A DNA stretch of 40,122 bases from Candidatus Nanoarchaeia archaeon (GCA_028279655.1 JANQNH010000010.1:1-40122); one strand, 5' to 3'; shown: positions 30,670 to 39,342, counted from the stretch's first letter. The notes: generated by a model from the sequence alone, not told the origin. Made by a program: numbers and translations.

Positions 30670-31731
30670 ATGTTAAAGGCGGTTCTAGTAGGAGCAGGCC
30701 CCATGGGGGCAAGATATATAAACAATATTTGGAAAGTAAATGGTTTGACTCTGGCAGAAATCTGTGATTCAAATACCGGCAGAGCCAGCTCACTAGTGAG
30801 TGATCGAAAAAGACCGCCCAGAATTCTTGACAGGTATGGTCAAGCACTAGAATCAGATTCAGAAGTGGTAATAATTGCCACACCCACCACAACCCATGCT
30901 GAATTTCTAAAACAAGCTGTAGAAGTTGGAAAACATGTTCTAGTAGAAAAACCTGTTTGTTTGACCTGGGAAGAGACTAATGAACTCGAAGACATAGCCT
31001 TAGGAAAGGGTCAACAGGTTGCTGTAGGCTATCTCACCAGGTTCAGCAGAAATATTGAAATTGCTAGAAGATTTATCTCTGAAAATAAGCTTATCCCCTA
31101 CCACTCTGACATAAGATGGACAAAAGATCGACCAAACATTAGTAAACATTATGGAGTCATAGGTCAGGAAGTAACCCATCCACTAGATCTTATGTTGCAT
31201 ATGCTAATTGGACATAAAAACATAGTGTTTCCAGGTGATATTTATTCTAGCAAACCTAATCCTGATAAACACGAAAACGATGCAGAGTTCTATCTTAATA
31301 TTGACGGACATATAATAAGAACTATCACCTCCTTTAAAAGAACAGAGAGAAAAAGACAAATCTCTATTTACTGCCGTAGACCAGATTCAGAACATGAATA
31401 CAGAATATTGCTTGCTTTTGATAAAGACTCCAAGAGAGGATTGGTTGATAGGCTAGCAGTATACAGCTCTGAACATAGAAAATGGTTCAATATTGGAATG
31501 AATAATATATATTGGACACATCCAAGAAGATTCAGAGAGTATCACAGAAACAAACTTGTGCAACAACTAAGAGCATTTACCAAATCAGTGGAATCAGGAG
31601 TTTATGATCCAAGATTATGTAATCTAGAACAAGCAAGAAGAAATGTAAGGGTAACAGAAATAATAAAGAGTAGACCGCAACACAAATATGTTGATGTACC
31701 TTACGAAGGAAAAATACTAAGACCGTGGTAA
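30670..31731 (+). CDS. Gfo/Idh/MocA-type oxidoreductase
   Basis: The protein has 353 residues. The N-terminal Rossmann fold has GAGPMGARYI (about 8-17), the strand-end VVIIATPTTTHAE, and the EKP motif VLVEKPVCLTWEE, whose Lys is usual in catalysis. The C-terminal alpha/beta domain (about 120-353) includes QEVTHPLDLMLHML, the typical H-D region near the active site. These NAD(P)-dependent enzymes act on sugars, inositol or sugar nucleotides; the substrate is unknown. TTTTTATATT about 25 nt before the ATG gives it a separate leaderless promoter, so it is an independent insert between spt5 and the L11 leader. Confidence 0.85.
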   Translation: MLKAVLVGAGPMGARYINNIWKVNGLTLAEICDSNTGRASSLVSDRKRPPRILDRYGQALESDSEVVIIATPTTTHAEFLKQAVEVGKHVLVEKPVCLTWEETNELEDIALGKGQQVAVGYLTRFSRNIEIARRFISENKLIPYHSDIRWTKDRPNISKHYGVIGQEVTHPLDLMLHMLIGHKNIVFPGDIYSSKPNPDKHENDAEFYLNIDGHIIRTITSFKRTERKRQISIYCRRPDSEHEYRILLAFDKDSKRGLVDRLAVYSSEHRKWFNIGMNNIYWTHPRRFREYHRNKLVQQLRAFTKSVESGVYDPRLCNLEQARRNVRVTEIIKSRPQHKYVDVPYEGKILRPW

Positions 31732-31790
31732 TAATAATTCAATGTATTTACTAATCAGAAACCTTTATAAACAAATCCCTACTTCTTACC

Positions 31791-31873
31791 TATACCGGTC
31801 GCTTGCAGAGTAGACCAGGAATTTCTTCGGTCCTGGTGAAAAGCAGGTATCCAAGATAAAACGAGACATTAAG
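31791..31873 (+). promoter_or_regulatory. Structured leader of L11 mRNA
   Basis: Box A CTTTATAAAC (about 31763-31772) predicts a start near 31795, leaving a leader of about 80 nt, unlike the leaderless neighbours. ATACC (31792-31796) pairs with GGTAT (31846-31850), GCTT (31801-31804) with AAGC (31841-31844), and ACCAGGA (31814-31820) with TCCTGGT (31831-31837). GGTC (31797-31800) could instead pair with GACC (31813-31816), which would break the last stem. It may be an autoregulatory site for a ribosomal protein. Confidence 0.55.
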
Positions 31874-32662
31874 ATGCCAAAGGAAACTATAGATGTGATG
31901 GTTGAAGGTGGTAAAGCAACAGCTGCACCTCCGTTAGGTCCAGCTCTGGGCCCTGTAGGTGTTAATATAGGCCAGGTAGTTGCCAAGATTAACGAGCAGA
32001 CCAAATCATTCGCAGGCATGAAAGTCCCAGTCAAGGTTATTGTAGACAAAGACACAAAGGAATTCGAAATTGAAGTCGGAACTCCTCCTTGCTCACAATT
32101 ACTAAAGACAGAAGCCGGCATTGAAAAAGGCTCTGGAAATCCATTAGAAGATAAGGTCGCTGATGTTCTTATAGAGCAGATCATAAAGATAGCAAAGATG
32201 AAAGAGACTGCCTTGCTAGGTAAAACCTTAAAAGAGAAGGTTAAGGAAATCGTAGGAACATGCAACTCCATGGGAATCCTGGTTGAAGGAAAGCCTGCAA
32301 AAGACACTATAAAAGACATAAATGATGGAAAATTCGACGAAGAGATCAAGTCAGAGAAGACCGAGCTTTCAGCAGAAGAAAAGGCTAAACTGGACGCAGA
32401 GAAGAAGAAACTGGCAGAAGAGATGGAAAAGAGAAGGGCAGAGTTCGAGGCAAAAGCCAAGGAGATAATCGGTAACATGGCAGGCCAGGAAAGAGGAAAG
32501 ATAAAGACCAAGCTAAAGGAAGAGAACATCCCAGATGCTATGATAAAAGAGCTGCTTCCAGTCGAAGGCGCTGAGGGAGCAGAAGGAGCTGCCGCAGGAG
32601 CAGAAGGCGCCAAGCCTGCAGAAGGAGCTCCAAAAGAAGAAGCTAAAGAAGAGAAGAAGTAA
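31874..32662 (+). CDS. rpl11: Ribosomal protein L11 with long C-terminal extension
   Basis: The protein has 262 residues. The first about 163 are a standard L11: GGKATAAPPLGPALGPVGVNIGQVVAKIN, VPVKVIV, GTPPCSQLLKTEAG and GTCNSMGILVEGK. L11 binds 23S rRNA at the GTPase centre. About 100 residues follow that normal L11 lacks: a coiled-coil helix (AEEKAKLDAEKKKLAEEMEKRRAEFEAKAKEI), a short helical unit (NIPDAMIKELLP), then an Ala/Gly/Glu/Lys-rich tail. The tail resembles the flexible C-terminus of stalk proteins. L1, L10 and P1, usual partners downstream, are absent here. Confidence 0.93.
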   Translation: MPKETIDVMVEGGKATAAPPLGPALGPVGVNIGQVVAKINEQTKSFAGMKVPVKVIVDKDTKEFEIEVGTPPCSQLLKTEAGIEKGSGNPLEDKVADVLIEQIIKIAKMKETALLGKTLKEKVKEIVGTCNSMGILVEGKPAKDTIKDINDGKFDEEIKSEKTELSAEEKAKLDAEKKKLAEEMEKRRAEFEAKAKEIIGNMAGQERGKIKTKLKEENIPDAMIKELLPVEGAEGAEGAAAGAEGAKPAEGAPKEEAKEEKK

Positions 32663-32771
32663 TTCTTTATTTTTTAGACATAATTCCAAAACCTAGTTCT
32701 AGAGTCAAGAATATAGAAAGTCTGGTTCTGGTAAAAAATTGAAAGGTAAAGAAAGGAATTGGAAGGAACCA

Positions 32772-33107
32772 TTAACTAAGAGTTTGGTTTTTATCCTTTT
32801 TGAAAGCAAGACAATCAAATATCTTAAGTATACCATCAATACTTTCCTTAACGTTTTCCATTTCATCTAGTAAGATTGTACCACATATTGCACAAAAAAT
32901 GGCTAGTATCCCAATAAGTGAAATAGTCACAATACTTTTAGATATGTTTGAAATATCAATAGCCTCCAAAAAACTTAGAATCAATACAAATAATGTTCCT
33001 ACAAAAAACAGGGCTAATGAGTTTAATTGACCCCATAGCCGATTATATTTGGAATTTTGCCTGTCGAATTGAATCCTGAAGTGTTCTTTTTTCGCTTCTT
33101 CCATCAA
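32772..33107 (-). CDS. Two-TM small membrane protein
   Basis: The 111-residue protein has a charged N-terminal helix (MMEEAKKEHFRIQFDRQNSKYNRLW) that leads into two hydrophobic helices (LNSLALFFVGTLFVLILSFLE and IVTISLIGILAIFCAICGTILL). A charged helix then ends in FKKDKNQTLS. The hydrophobic pair with flanking cytosolic helices is common in small effector-like membrane proteins, but no family is recognised. It overlaps the gene upstream on the same strand (33043-33279) by 65 nt in another frame. The first in-frame alternative starts are internal, so the start needs confirming. Confidence 0.5.
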   Translation of the reverse strand: MMEEAKKEHFRIQFDRQNSKYNRLWGQLNSLALFFVGTLFVLILSFLEAIDISNISKSIVTISLIGILAIFCAICGTILLDEMENVKESIDGILKIFDCLAFKKDKNQTLS

Positions 33108-33279
33108 ACAAAACCTTCCGATAGTATTTCATACAAATAGAAATACTAATCACTAATCCTAAGAAAGACACAAATAACGTTATCCATTTATTAAAAATAA
33201 TGCTGTAAACTACAAAAAAGATATAAACATAAACACCAAAAAACGCAGAGAAAATATTAAATTTATCTAATGCCTTCAT
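33043..33279 (-). CDS. Small two-TM protein
   Basis: The 78-residue protein has an N-terminal amphipathic start (MKALDKFNIFSAFFGVYVYIFFVVYSIIFNKW), a second helix (ITLFVSFLGLVISISICMKYY) and a basic tail (RKVLFDGRSEKRTLQDSIRQAKFQI). It is translated after the gene that overlaps its start by 4 nt (ATGA type). Its final 65 nt overlap the next gene. The AT-rich codon use of this group differs from the neighbouring L11 and ATPase genes. Confidence 0.5.
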   Translation of the reverse strand: MKALDKFNIFSAFFGVYVYIFFVVYSIIFNKWITLFVSFLGLVISISICMKYYRKVLFDGRSEKRTLQDSIRQAKFQI

Positions 33280-33605
33280 TTACATTCCCTCAAAGTAAAT
33301 CCTTTTTCTTTAGCTTGATTTAAGGTCATAAATGGAATTCTATTTTCAATAGATATATTCTGTATCCTCGAAGTACAACAAAATTCATATAAGTCGTATG
33401 TTGACTTATCACCCACATAATCTGGTTGAGAAACCTCTTTTGTTATTTCTATTCCACCAACAATACTACCAATGATAATGACTAAAGCCCCTATTGTCTC
33501 GACTACTTGAGCTTTTTTGTTCATATATTGCTCTTCATTTGTTAGTTTATTTAAGCTTTTCTCATTTGTTTCGTCACCTACCACTCGTTCTTTAACCCTC
33601 GCTAT
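33276..33605 (-). CDS. Single-TM protein with degenerate Ada-like module
   Basis: It is drawn from ATA at 33603-33605, giving 109 residues. GGAGGTG (33610-33616) lies 4 nt before this ATA, at the distance used elsewhere here, and the reading IARVKERVVGDETNEKS is plausible. GTG 33584, with no ribosome site, is the conventional choice. One membrane helix (VETIGALVIIIGSIVGGIEI) is followed by YVGDKSTYDLYEFCCTSRIQNISIENRIPFMTLNQAKEKGFTLRECK. This matches the Ada-like zinc module of the 6.7-kb gene, though here only one cysteine remains at its end. The role is unknown; it heads the three-gene minus-strand group. Confidence 0.55.
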   Translation of the reverse strand: MARVKERVVGDETNEKSLNKLTNEEQYMNKKAQVVETIGALVIIIGSIVGGIEITKEVSQPDYVGDKSTYDLYEFCCTSRIQNISIENRIPFMTLNQAKEKGFTLRECK

Positions 33606-33696
33606 TTTACACCTCCAGATTTACCAGAACCAAAACCATTAAATATAAGTACAGATATTAATATTAAAATAAGCAAAATAATAAGTATATATCAAA

Positions 33697-33894
33697 ATGC
33701 ATTCGATAGAGTTCAAGAGAAAGCTTTACAAGCGAGGCTCTAGCTTTGAAACCACCATTCCCATGCCCCTTCTATTTGCCTTGGACAAGGACAGGAAACA
33801 TAATGTCGTCTTCTCGTTCGATCCCCAGACCAACAAGTGGTACCTTAAGTTCGAACAGATCAAGAAAGAAAGCGTGGAGGATAAGATAAAATGA
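33697..33894 (+). CDS. AbrB-like swapped-hairpin DNA-binding protein
   Basis: The 65-residue protein has FKRKLYKRGSSFETTIPMPLLFALDKDRKHNVVFSFDPQTNKWYLKFEQ, the beta-strand/short helix/beta-strand order of AbrB/SpoVT/MazE swapped-hairpin domains. They dimerise and bind DNA. It overlaps the P-type ATPase gene by ATGA, so it probably regulates, or is made together with, the transporter operon. No toxin partner follows. Confidence 0.8.
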   Translation: MHSIEFKRKLYKRGSSFETTIPMPLLFALDKDRKHNVVFSFDPQTNKWYLKFEQIKKESVEDKIK

Positions 33895-36578
33895 GCGAAG
33901 ATTATTACGCGCTAACCCCAAAAGAGGTGCTGGAGATTTTTGAAACATCAGAAAAAGGATTAACAGGAATGGTAGTAAAAAAGAGGCTAAGGGAATCAGG
34001 CCTTAACGAACTACAGAAAGGAAAGAAAACATCATCATGGGTAATCTTCCTAAACCAGTTCAAGAATGCCCTTATCCTTCTGCTTGTGTTTGCATGCATG
34101 CTATCCTTAGCCCTTGGTGACAAGATAGAGGCAATAGCTATAGCAGCTATCATCTTATTGAATGCTATACTCGGGTTTATCCAGGAATTTAGGGCAGAAA
34201 AGGCCATCGAGGCTTTGGAAAAGATATCTGCTCCTACAGCAAAGGTAATGAGGGACGGTAGAGAGCAGAAGATACTCGCAAAAGAGCTTGTTCCAGGAGA
34301 TACAATCCTGCTTGAAGCAGGGGATATAGTTCCTGCTGATTCAAGAATAATTGAGCATTCAAGCCTGCAGATAGATGAGGCATCGCTTACAGGAGAATCA
34401 GTGCCTTCAAAGAAATTCACCAAGCCACTAAAGAAGGAAACATCGATAGCAGACCAGGAAAATATGGCGTTCATGAATACCATAGTAACATATGGGAAAG
34501 CAAGGTGCATAGTAACGTCTACAGGGATGGGAACAGAGATGGGAAAGATAGCTGCTACGCTACAGACAACAAAGGAAACAAAGACCCCCTTGCAAAAAAA
34601 GTTTGAGCAGCTCGCAAGACAGATAGGGATAGTTACAATTATACTGATAGTAGTAGTGTTGGGCCTGGGGATTATACAAAAAACACTATCCTTTGGAGAG
34701 ATGCTCCTTGTAGCCCTGGCACTCACTGTCTCCACTATACCCAACTCCCTTCCTTTGGTAGTCACGGTTGGGTTGTCTATGGGGACAAAGAGGCTGGCAA
34801 AAAAGAACATGCTAATAAAAAAATTGCCTGCAGCAGAAAGCCTCGGAGCAGCCACAATCATCTGCTCAGACAAGACTGGGACAATAACAAAAAACCAGAT
34901 GACCATAACCAAGGTATACGCTAACAAAGAGATAATAGAGGTCTCTGGCTCCGGGTACCAGACAGAAGGGACCTTCTCTTCTAATAACAGGCAGGTAGAC
35001 CCGCAAAAGATGGAATTGCTGCTAAGGACAGGGTATTTATGCAATAACTCCAAGCTGGAAAAAAAGGGGAAGACCTATGATGTAATAGGAGACCCGACAG
35101 AAGGCTCTCTGATCGTCCTTGCAAAGAAAGGAGATCTAAAAGAGGATCGTATGAAGAGTAGTTTCAAATTTATAGAAGAGCTTCCATTTGATTCAGAGCG
35201 AAAAAGGATGTCTGTAATATTCAGGAATAAAAAGGATAAAAAGACAGAGGCGTATGTCAAGGGAGCCCCTGATCTCCTTCTTAAAGAATGCAACAGGATA
35301 ATAATAAACGGAAAGATATCAAAGCTAACGAAAAAACAAAGAGAGGATATACTTAAGACAAACAACCAGTTTGCTGAAAAGGCATTAAGGGTGCTTGCTC
35401 TTGCTTACAGGGAGGTTCCGGATAAAGGTAACTACTCAATAAGCAATGTTGAGAAAGGGCTTGTCTTTATAGGGCTTGTGGGGATGATAGATCCACCAAG
35501 AAACGAAGTAAAACAAGCTATAGATGAATGCCAGGAAGCTGGGATAAAGGTTATGCTGATTACAGGGGATCATGCTGTAACAACAAGGGCAATTGCAGAG
35601 CATATAGGCTTATTCAAGAAAGGGGATATTATTTTGGAAGGGAAGGAGTTGGAAAAACTAACAGATAAGCAGCTAGAGAACAAGATAGACAAAATCAAGA
35701 TAATAGCAAGGGCCCTTCCTGTCCAGAAGTCAAGGATAGTGGATGCATTGAAAAGAAAAGGGCATATAGTTGCTATGACAGGAGATGGGGTTAATGATGC
35801 TCCTGCTCTAAAAAAGGCAGACATAGGGATTGCCATGGGCATCACAGGGACAGACGTTGCAAAAGAGGTTTCTAAAGCAACCCTGGTAGATGACAATTTC
35901 GCTACAATAGTAAATGCGATTGAAGAAGGAAGGAACATATATCATACGTTAATAAGGTCTGCCAAGTTCTTTCTTGCGTGCAACACCGGAGAGATAACCT
36001 CCGTATTCATAGCGATACTCTTAAGGTTTCCTCTTCCACTGCTGCCGTTACAGATCCTCCTAATGAACATGCTTACAGACAACTTCCCTGCCCTTGGTCT
36101 GGGCTTTGAATCAGGTGAGGAAGGGGTGATGAAATGTCCCCCAAGAGACCCAAAAGAAAAGCCAATCACCAGGAAGATGTTTTTATCAATAGTTATCTTC
36201 GGGTTGATAATGGGGCTTGGAACATTAGCTATCTTTATGAAATATAAAGAAATTGATCTTGTAAAAGCCCAGACAGTAGCATTCACAACACTTGTGATGT
36301 TCCAGATGTTTGCAGTGATAAGCAGTCGATCCCTTTACCCCTCCCTGAGTAAACTTAACCCTTTCTCAAATATGTGGTTACTAGGTGCAGTATCCCTTTC
36401 ATTGTTGATACAGGTTGCAGTAATATACATACCTCCCCTACAGACTATATTTGGAACAACATCCTTATCAGCAGAAAACTGGATACAGATAATCGCAATA
36501 TCCAGCTTAGGCTTCATCGGCATGGAACTCAGCAAATCCCTGCTGAACATAAGAAGTATTAATACACAAACAAAATAA
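33891..36578 (+). CDS. P-type cation-transporting ATPase, type II
   Basis: The 895 residues match SERCA/PMR1-like pumps. The N-terminal domain has LTGESVPSKK, the phosphorylation site is DKTGTITKNQM (D327), the nucleotide domain has VKGAPDLLLKEC, and the hinge is MTGDGVNDAPALKKADIGIAMG. About ten membrane helices are present. In TM4 the Ca-binding IPEGLP is IPNSLP here (N285), so the usual acidic ligand is missing. TM5 ACNTGEITS and TM6 NMLTDNFPALGLG keep the SERCA N/E and N/T/D ligands. Ion specificity is therefore uncertain: Ca2+, Mn2+ or another cation. It is followed by a CaCA exchanger after 1 nt. Confidence 0.93.
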   Translation: MSEDYYALTPKEVLEIFETSEKGLTGMVVKKRLRESGLNELQKGKKTSSWVIFLNQFKNALILLLVFACMLSLALGDKIEAIAIAAIILLNAILGFIQEFRAEKAIEALEKISAPTAKVMRDGREQKILAKELVPGDTILLEAGDIVPADSRIIEHSSLQIDEASLTGESVPSKKFTKPLKKETSIADQENMAFMNTIVTYGKARCIVTSTGMGTEMGKIAATLQTTKETKTPLQKKFEQLARQIGIVTIILIVVVLGLGIIQKTLSFGEMLLVALALTVSTIPNSLPLVVTVGLSMGTKRLAKKNMLIKKLPAAESLGAATIICSDKTGTITKNQMTITKVYANKEIIEVSGSGYQTEGTFSSNNRQVDPQKMELLLRTGYLCNNSKLEKKGKTYDVIGDPTEGSLIVLAKKGDLKEDRMKSSFKFIEELPFDSERKRMSVIFRNKKDKKTEAYVKGAPDLLLKECNRIIINGKISKLTKKQREDILKTNNQFAEKALRVLALAYREVPDKGNYSISNVEKGLVFIGLVGMIDPPRNEVKQAIDECQEAGIKVMLITGDHAVTTRAIAEHIGLFKKGDIILEGKELEKLTDKQLENKIDKIKIIARALPVQKSRIVDALKRKGHIVAMTGDGVNDAPALKKADIGIAMGITGTDVAKEVSKATLVDDNFATIVNAIEEGRNIYHTLIRSAKFFLACNTGEITSVFIAILLRFPLPLLPLQILLMNMLTDNFPALGLGFESGEEGVMKCPPRDPKEKPITRKMFLSIVIFGLIMGLGTLAIFMKYKEIDLVKAQTVAFTTLVMFQMFAVISSRSLYPSLSKLNPFSNMWLLGAVSLSLLIQVAVIYIPPLQTIFGTTSLSAENWIQIIAISSLGFIGMELSKSLLNIRSINTQTK

Positions 36579-36579
36579 A

Positions 36580-37527
36580 ATGATGAATCCTCTTGAAAAT
36601 CCGTTGGTCTTCCACTCAGTGATAGCCCTCGCATCCTTAATCCTGGTGGCCAAATCAGCAGACATGATCGTCTATAGCATATCAAACTATGCAAAAAAAC
36701 TGAGGGTATCTGATTATCTCATAGGGTTCCTTGTTGTATCAGTAGGAACAGCCATACCAGAATTAACAGCATCCATAACAGGCATACTGATCGATCAGGG
36801 CTCAATTGTCTTTGGGACTGTTCTCGGAGCAAATCTATTCGAGATACCCCTGCTGGGGATAATACTCATAATAGCCAGAAAAATCAAGACAAGACAAAGC
36901 GTTGGCATGAGCGCACCCATAGTAACACTTTTCATAATAGCCCTTCCAATACTGTTAAGCATTGACGGCGTATTATCAAGGATAGAAGGAGCAATACTCC
37001 TCATTGCCTTCCTGATATATATAGCAAGGCTGTGGCACGGAGAAGGTCAGCTTGGCCAAATGGAGAGGGACATAGAACTAAAGAAGATATGGAAGGATGC
37101 AGTGATATTTGCCCTGGCCCTAGCTGCATTGCTTCTCTCAGCAAGATACCTCGTATTTTCATCAATAACAATATCAGAGATATTGAACATCTCACCATAT
37201 ATCGTTGGATTGATCGTAATAGGGATAGGAGCATCAGCGCCAGAACTAACCATCCAGATAAGATCTATATTCAAGCATCATCAGGACATAGCCTTTGGGA
37301 ATGTGTTGGGCTCATTAGTTGCTAACTCTGCACTTGTCCTGGGTATAATCGCCATTATCAAACCTATCTATATAGATCCCTCCCTGATATTGACGACCTC
37401 TATCTTTTTATTGATCGGCATGATCTATATGCTGACAATAATGGTAAAAGAGGAGGTAACCTGGAAACAAGGCACTATACTGATTCTCTTCTATATCTTC
37501 TTCCTGGTTGTTGAACTGATATTTTGA
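36580..37527 (+). CDS. Ca2+/cation antiporter (CaCA family)
   Basis: The protein has 315 residues with about ten membrane helices. The two inverted alpha repeats are present: VVSVGTAIPELTASITG...FGTVLGANLFEI (about 51-90) and IGASAPELTIQIRSIF...FGNVLGSLVANSALVLG (about 212-255). These Glu residues and the Gly/Pro turns bind exchanged ions in the NCX/YrbG group. It probably exchanges Na+ or H+ for Ca2+ across the membrane. It starts 1 nt after the P-type ATPase stop, so pump and exchanger are one transcription unit for cation balance. Confidence 0.92.
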   Translation: MMNPLENPLVFHSVIALASLILVAKSADMIVYSISNYAKKLRVSDYLIGFLVVSVGTAIPELTASITGILIDQGSIVFGTVLGANLFEIPLLGIILIIARKIKTRQSVGMSAPIVTLFIIALPILLSIDGVLSRIEGAILLIAFLIYIARLWHGEGQLGQMERDIELKKIWKDAVIFALALAALLLSARYLVFSSITISEILNISPYIVGLIVIGIGASAPELTIQIRSIFKHHQDIAFGNVLGSLVANSALVLGIIAIIKPIYIDPSLILTTSIFLLIGMIYMLTIMVKEEVTWKQGTILILFYIFFLVVELIF

Positions 37528-37562
37528 TTAACTTTAAATAGAGTAAAAAATTCTAGAACAAT

Positions 37563-39266
37563 ATGAAACAGTTCATAGATGAGGTTATAAGGATAATCAA
37601 GACAAAAAAACCATCTAAATTGCAACTCTCTAAGATAAAGACAAGGTTATCTAAAAAATATAAGCTAAAAAAGATACCAACAGACATTGAGATCCTGCTG
37701 AATGCCCCTATTAAAGACATACCAAGGATAAAGAGATATATATTAACAAAGCCAACAAGGACCATCTCCGGAGTTTCGGTCTGTGCAATAATGACCAAGC
37801 CCATTCAATGCCCTCATGCAAAGAAAGGAGTAGGACCCTGTATAATGTGTCCAGGAGGGCCAAGGTCTGTATTCGGCAATGTCCCCCAGTCATACACAGG
37901 CAAGGAACCAGCAACAAGAAGGGCAATAAGGAACAGATATGACGCATATCTGCAGGTTATGAACAGGCTGGAGCAATACATAGTGCAGGGGCACATCCCG
38001 GATAAGCTAGAACTTATAATAATGGGCGGAACATTCCCCTCATTCCCAAAAAAATATCAGGAAAAATTCATAACCTCTGCATTCCAGGCGATGAATGACT
38101 TCTCCAGGTTATTTTTCAAGAATAATAAATTCGACTTTATCAGATTCAAGAGATTCTTCGAGCTTCCAGGAGACATATACAGCAAAGAAAGGACAAAGAG
38201 GATCCAAAGCAAATTATTAAGGGTAAGAAACAGGAAAACAACCAATATAGAAAAAGAACAGAGAAAAAACGAAAAATCAAACATAAGGTGCATCTCCCTG
38301 GTGATAGAAACAAGACCTGATTACGCAACCCTGAAACATGCTTCCCAAATGCTAAAGCTTGGCTGTACAAAAGTAGAACTAGGGGTACAGACCATCTACA
38401 ACGATGTCCTAAAGAAGATTAAGAGAGGTCATACAGTTGAAGACTCCATAAGGGCAACAAAGACCTTAAAGAACCTTGGCTTTAAGATAAACTACCATAT
38501 GATGCCTGGCCTTCCAGGAGTAAACAGGAAAAAAGACCTCTTTGCCCTAAACGCATTGTTTGCATACGATGATTTTCAGCCAGATATGTTAAAACTATAC
38601 CCCTGCATGGTCCTGAAAGGCACTAAGCTATACAGGCTATACAAGAACAAGAGCTTCAGACCGTTAACTACAAAGCAGGCAGCAGAACTCATAGCAGAAT
38701 TCAAGAGCAAGGTCCCTCATTATGTGAGGATCATGCGTGTACAGCGTGACATCCCTACATTCATGACAGAGAAAGGGGTTGACAAGACAAACCTAAGGCA
38801 GTACATCGAAGATGTCATGAAAAAAAAGAACATCAGATGCAACTGTATACGATGCAGAGAGCCAAAGCTCAAGAAACCTTCAAAAAAGATAGAGATATTG
38901 GAATACCACTACACAGCTTCAAGAGGCAACGAATTCTTCATCTCAGCAGAAGACACAAAAAACAACCTCCTCCTGGGATTCTGCAGGTTAAGGTTCCCTT
39001 CACAACACCTAAGGAAAGAGATAACAGAAGACTCAGCCTTGATAAGAGAGCTCCATGTCTATGGAGAAGCAGCCCAGATAGGAAGAAAGGGAAAGATACA
39101 ACACAAAGGCCTGGGAAAAGCACTGATCCAAAGGGCAGAACAAAAAGCACAGATGTACTTCAGAACCAAGATGGTTGTTATCTCAGGGGTTGGAGCAAGA
39201 CAATACTTCAGGAAGCTGGGTTATAAGAAAGAAGGGCCATACATGGTAAAGAACCTTGAATCATAG
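37563..39266 (+). CDS. elp3: Elp3-like tRNA uridine(34) acetyltransferase
   Basis: The 567-residue protein carries the Elp3 radical SAM cluster C-x9-C-x2-C (CPHAKKGVGPCIMC: C83, C93, C96) followed by GGPRSVFG and the SAM barrel. Its C-terminal GNAT domain (about 435-565) has IRELHVYGEAAQIGRKGKIQHKGLGKALIQRAE, with the acetyl-CoA loop G-x-G-K-A, and VVISGVGARQYFRKLGY. Elp3 adds carboxymethyl groups to U34 in tRNA anticodons, using acetyl-CoA and SAM. In archaea it acts alone. CTTTAAATAG about 27 nt before the ATG gives a leaderless start, separate from the CaCA operon. Confidence 0.95.
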   Translation: MKQFIDEVIRIIKTKKPSKLQLSKIKTRLSKKYKLKKIPTDIEILLNAPIKDIPRIKRYILTKPTRTISGVSVCAIMTKPIQCPHAKKGVGPCIMCPGGPRSVFGNVPQSYTGKEPATRRAIRNRYDAYLQVMNRLEQYIVQGHIPDKLELIIMGGTFPSFPKKYQEKFITSAFQAMNDFSRLFFKNNKFDFIRFKRFFELPGDIYSKERTKRIQSKLLRVRNRKTTNIEKEQRKNEKSNIRCISLVIETRPDYATLKHASQMLKLGCTKVELGVQTIYNDVLKKIKRGHTVEDSIRATKTLKNLGFKINYHMMPGLPGVNRKKDLFALNALFAYDDFQPDMLKLYPCMVLKGTKLYRLYKNKSFRPLTTKQAAELIAEFKSKVPHYVRIMRVQRDIPTFMTEKGVDKTNLRQYIEDVMKKKNIRCNCIRCREPKLKKPSKKIEILEYHYTASRGNEFFISAEDTKNNLLLGFCRLRFPSQHLRKEITEDSALIRELHVYGEAAQIGRKGKIQHKGLGKALIQRAEQKAQMYFRTKMVVISGVGARQYFRKLGYKKEGPYMVKNLES

Positions 39267-39342
39267 CTAATTCTAAGATAATAATCACTATTAAATGATT
39301 AAATACACAAAGCTTTTTAAACTACTCGAAAGCCCCAAAAGT

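Noticed and set aside
33905-35053. 382-codon minus-strand frame
   Set aside because: It is antisense to the P-type ATPase, whose full set of motifs is on the plus strand.
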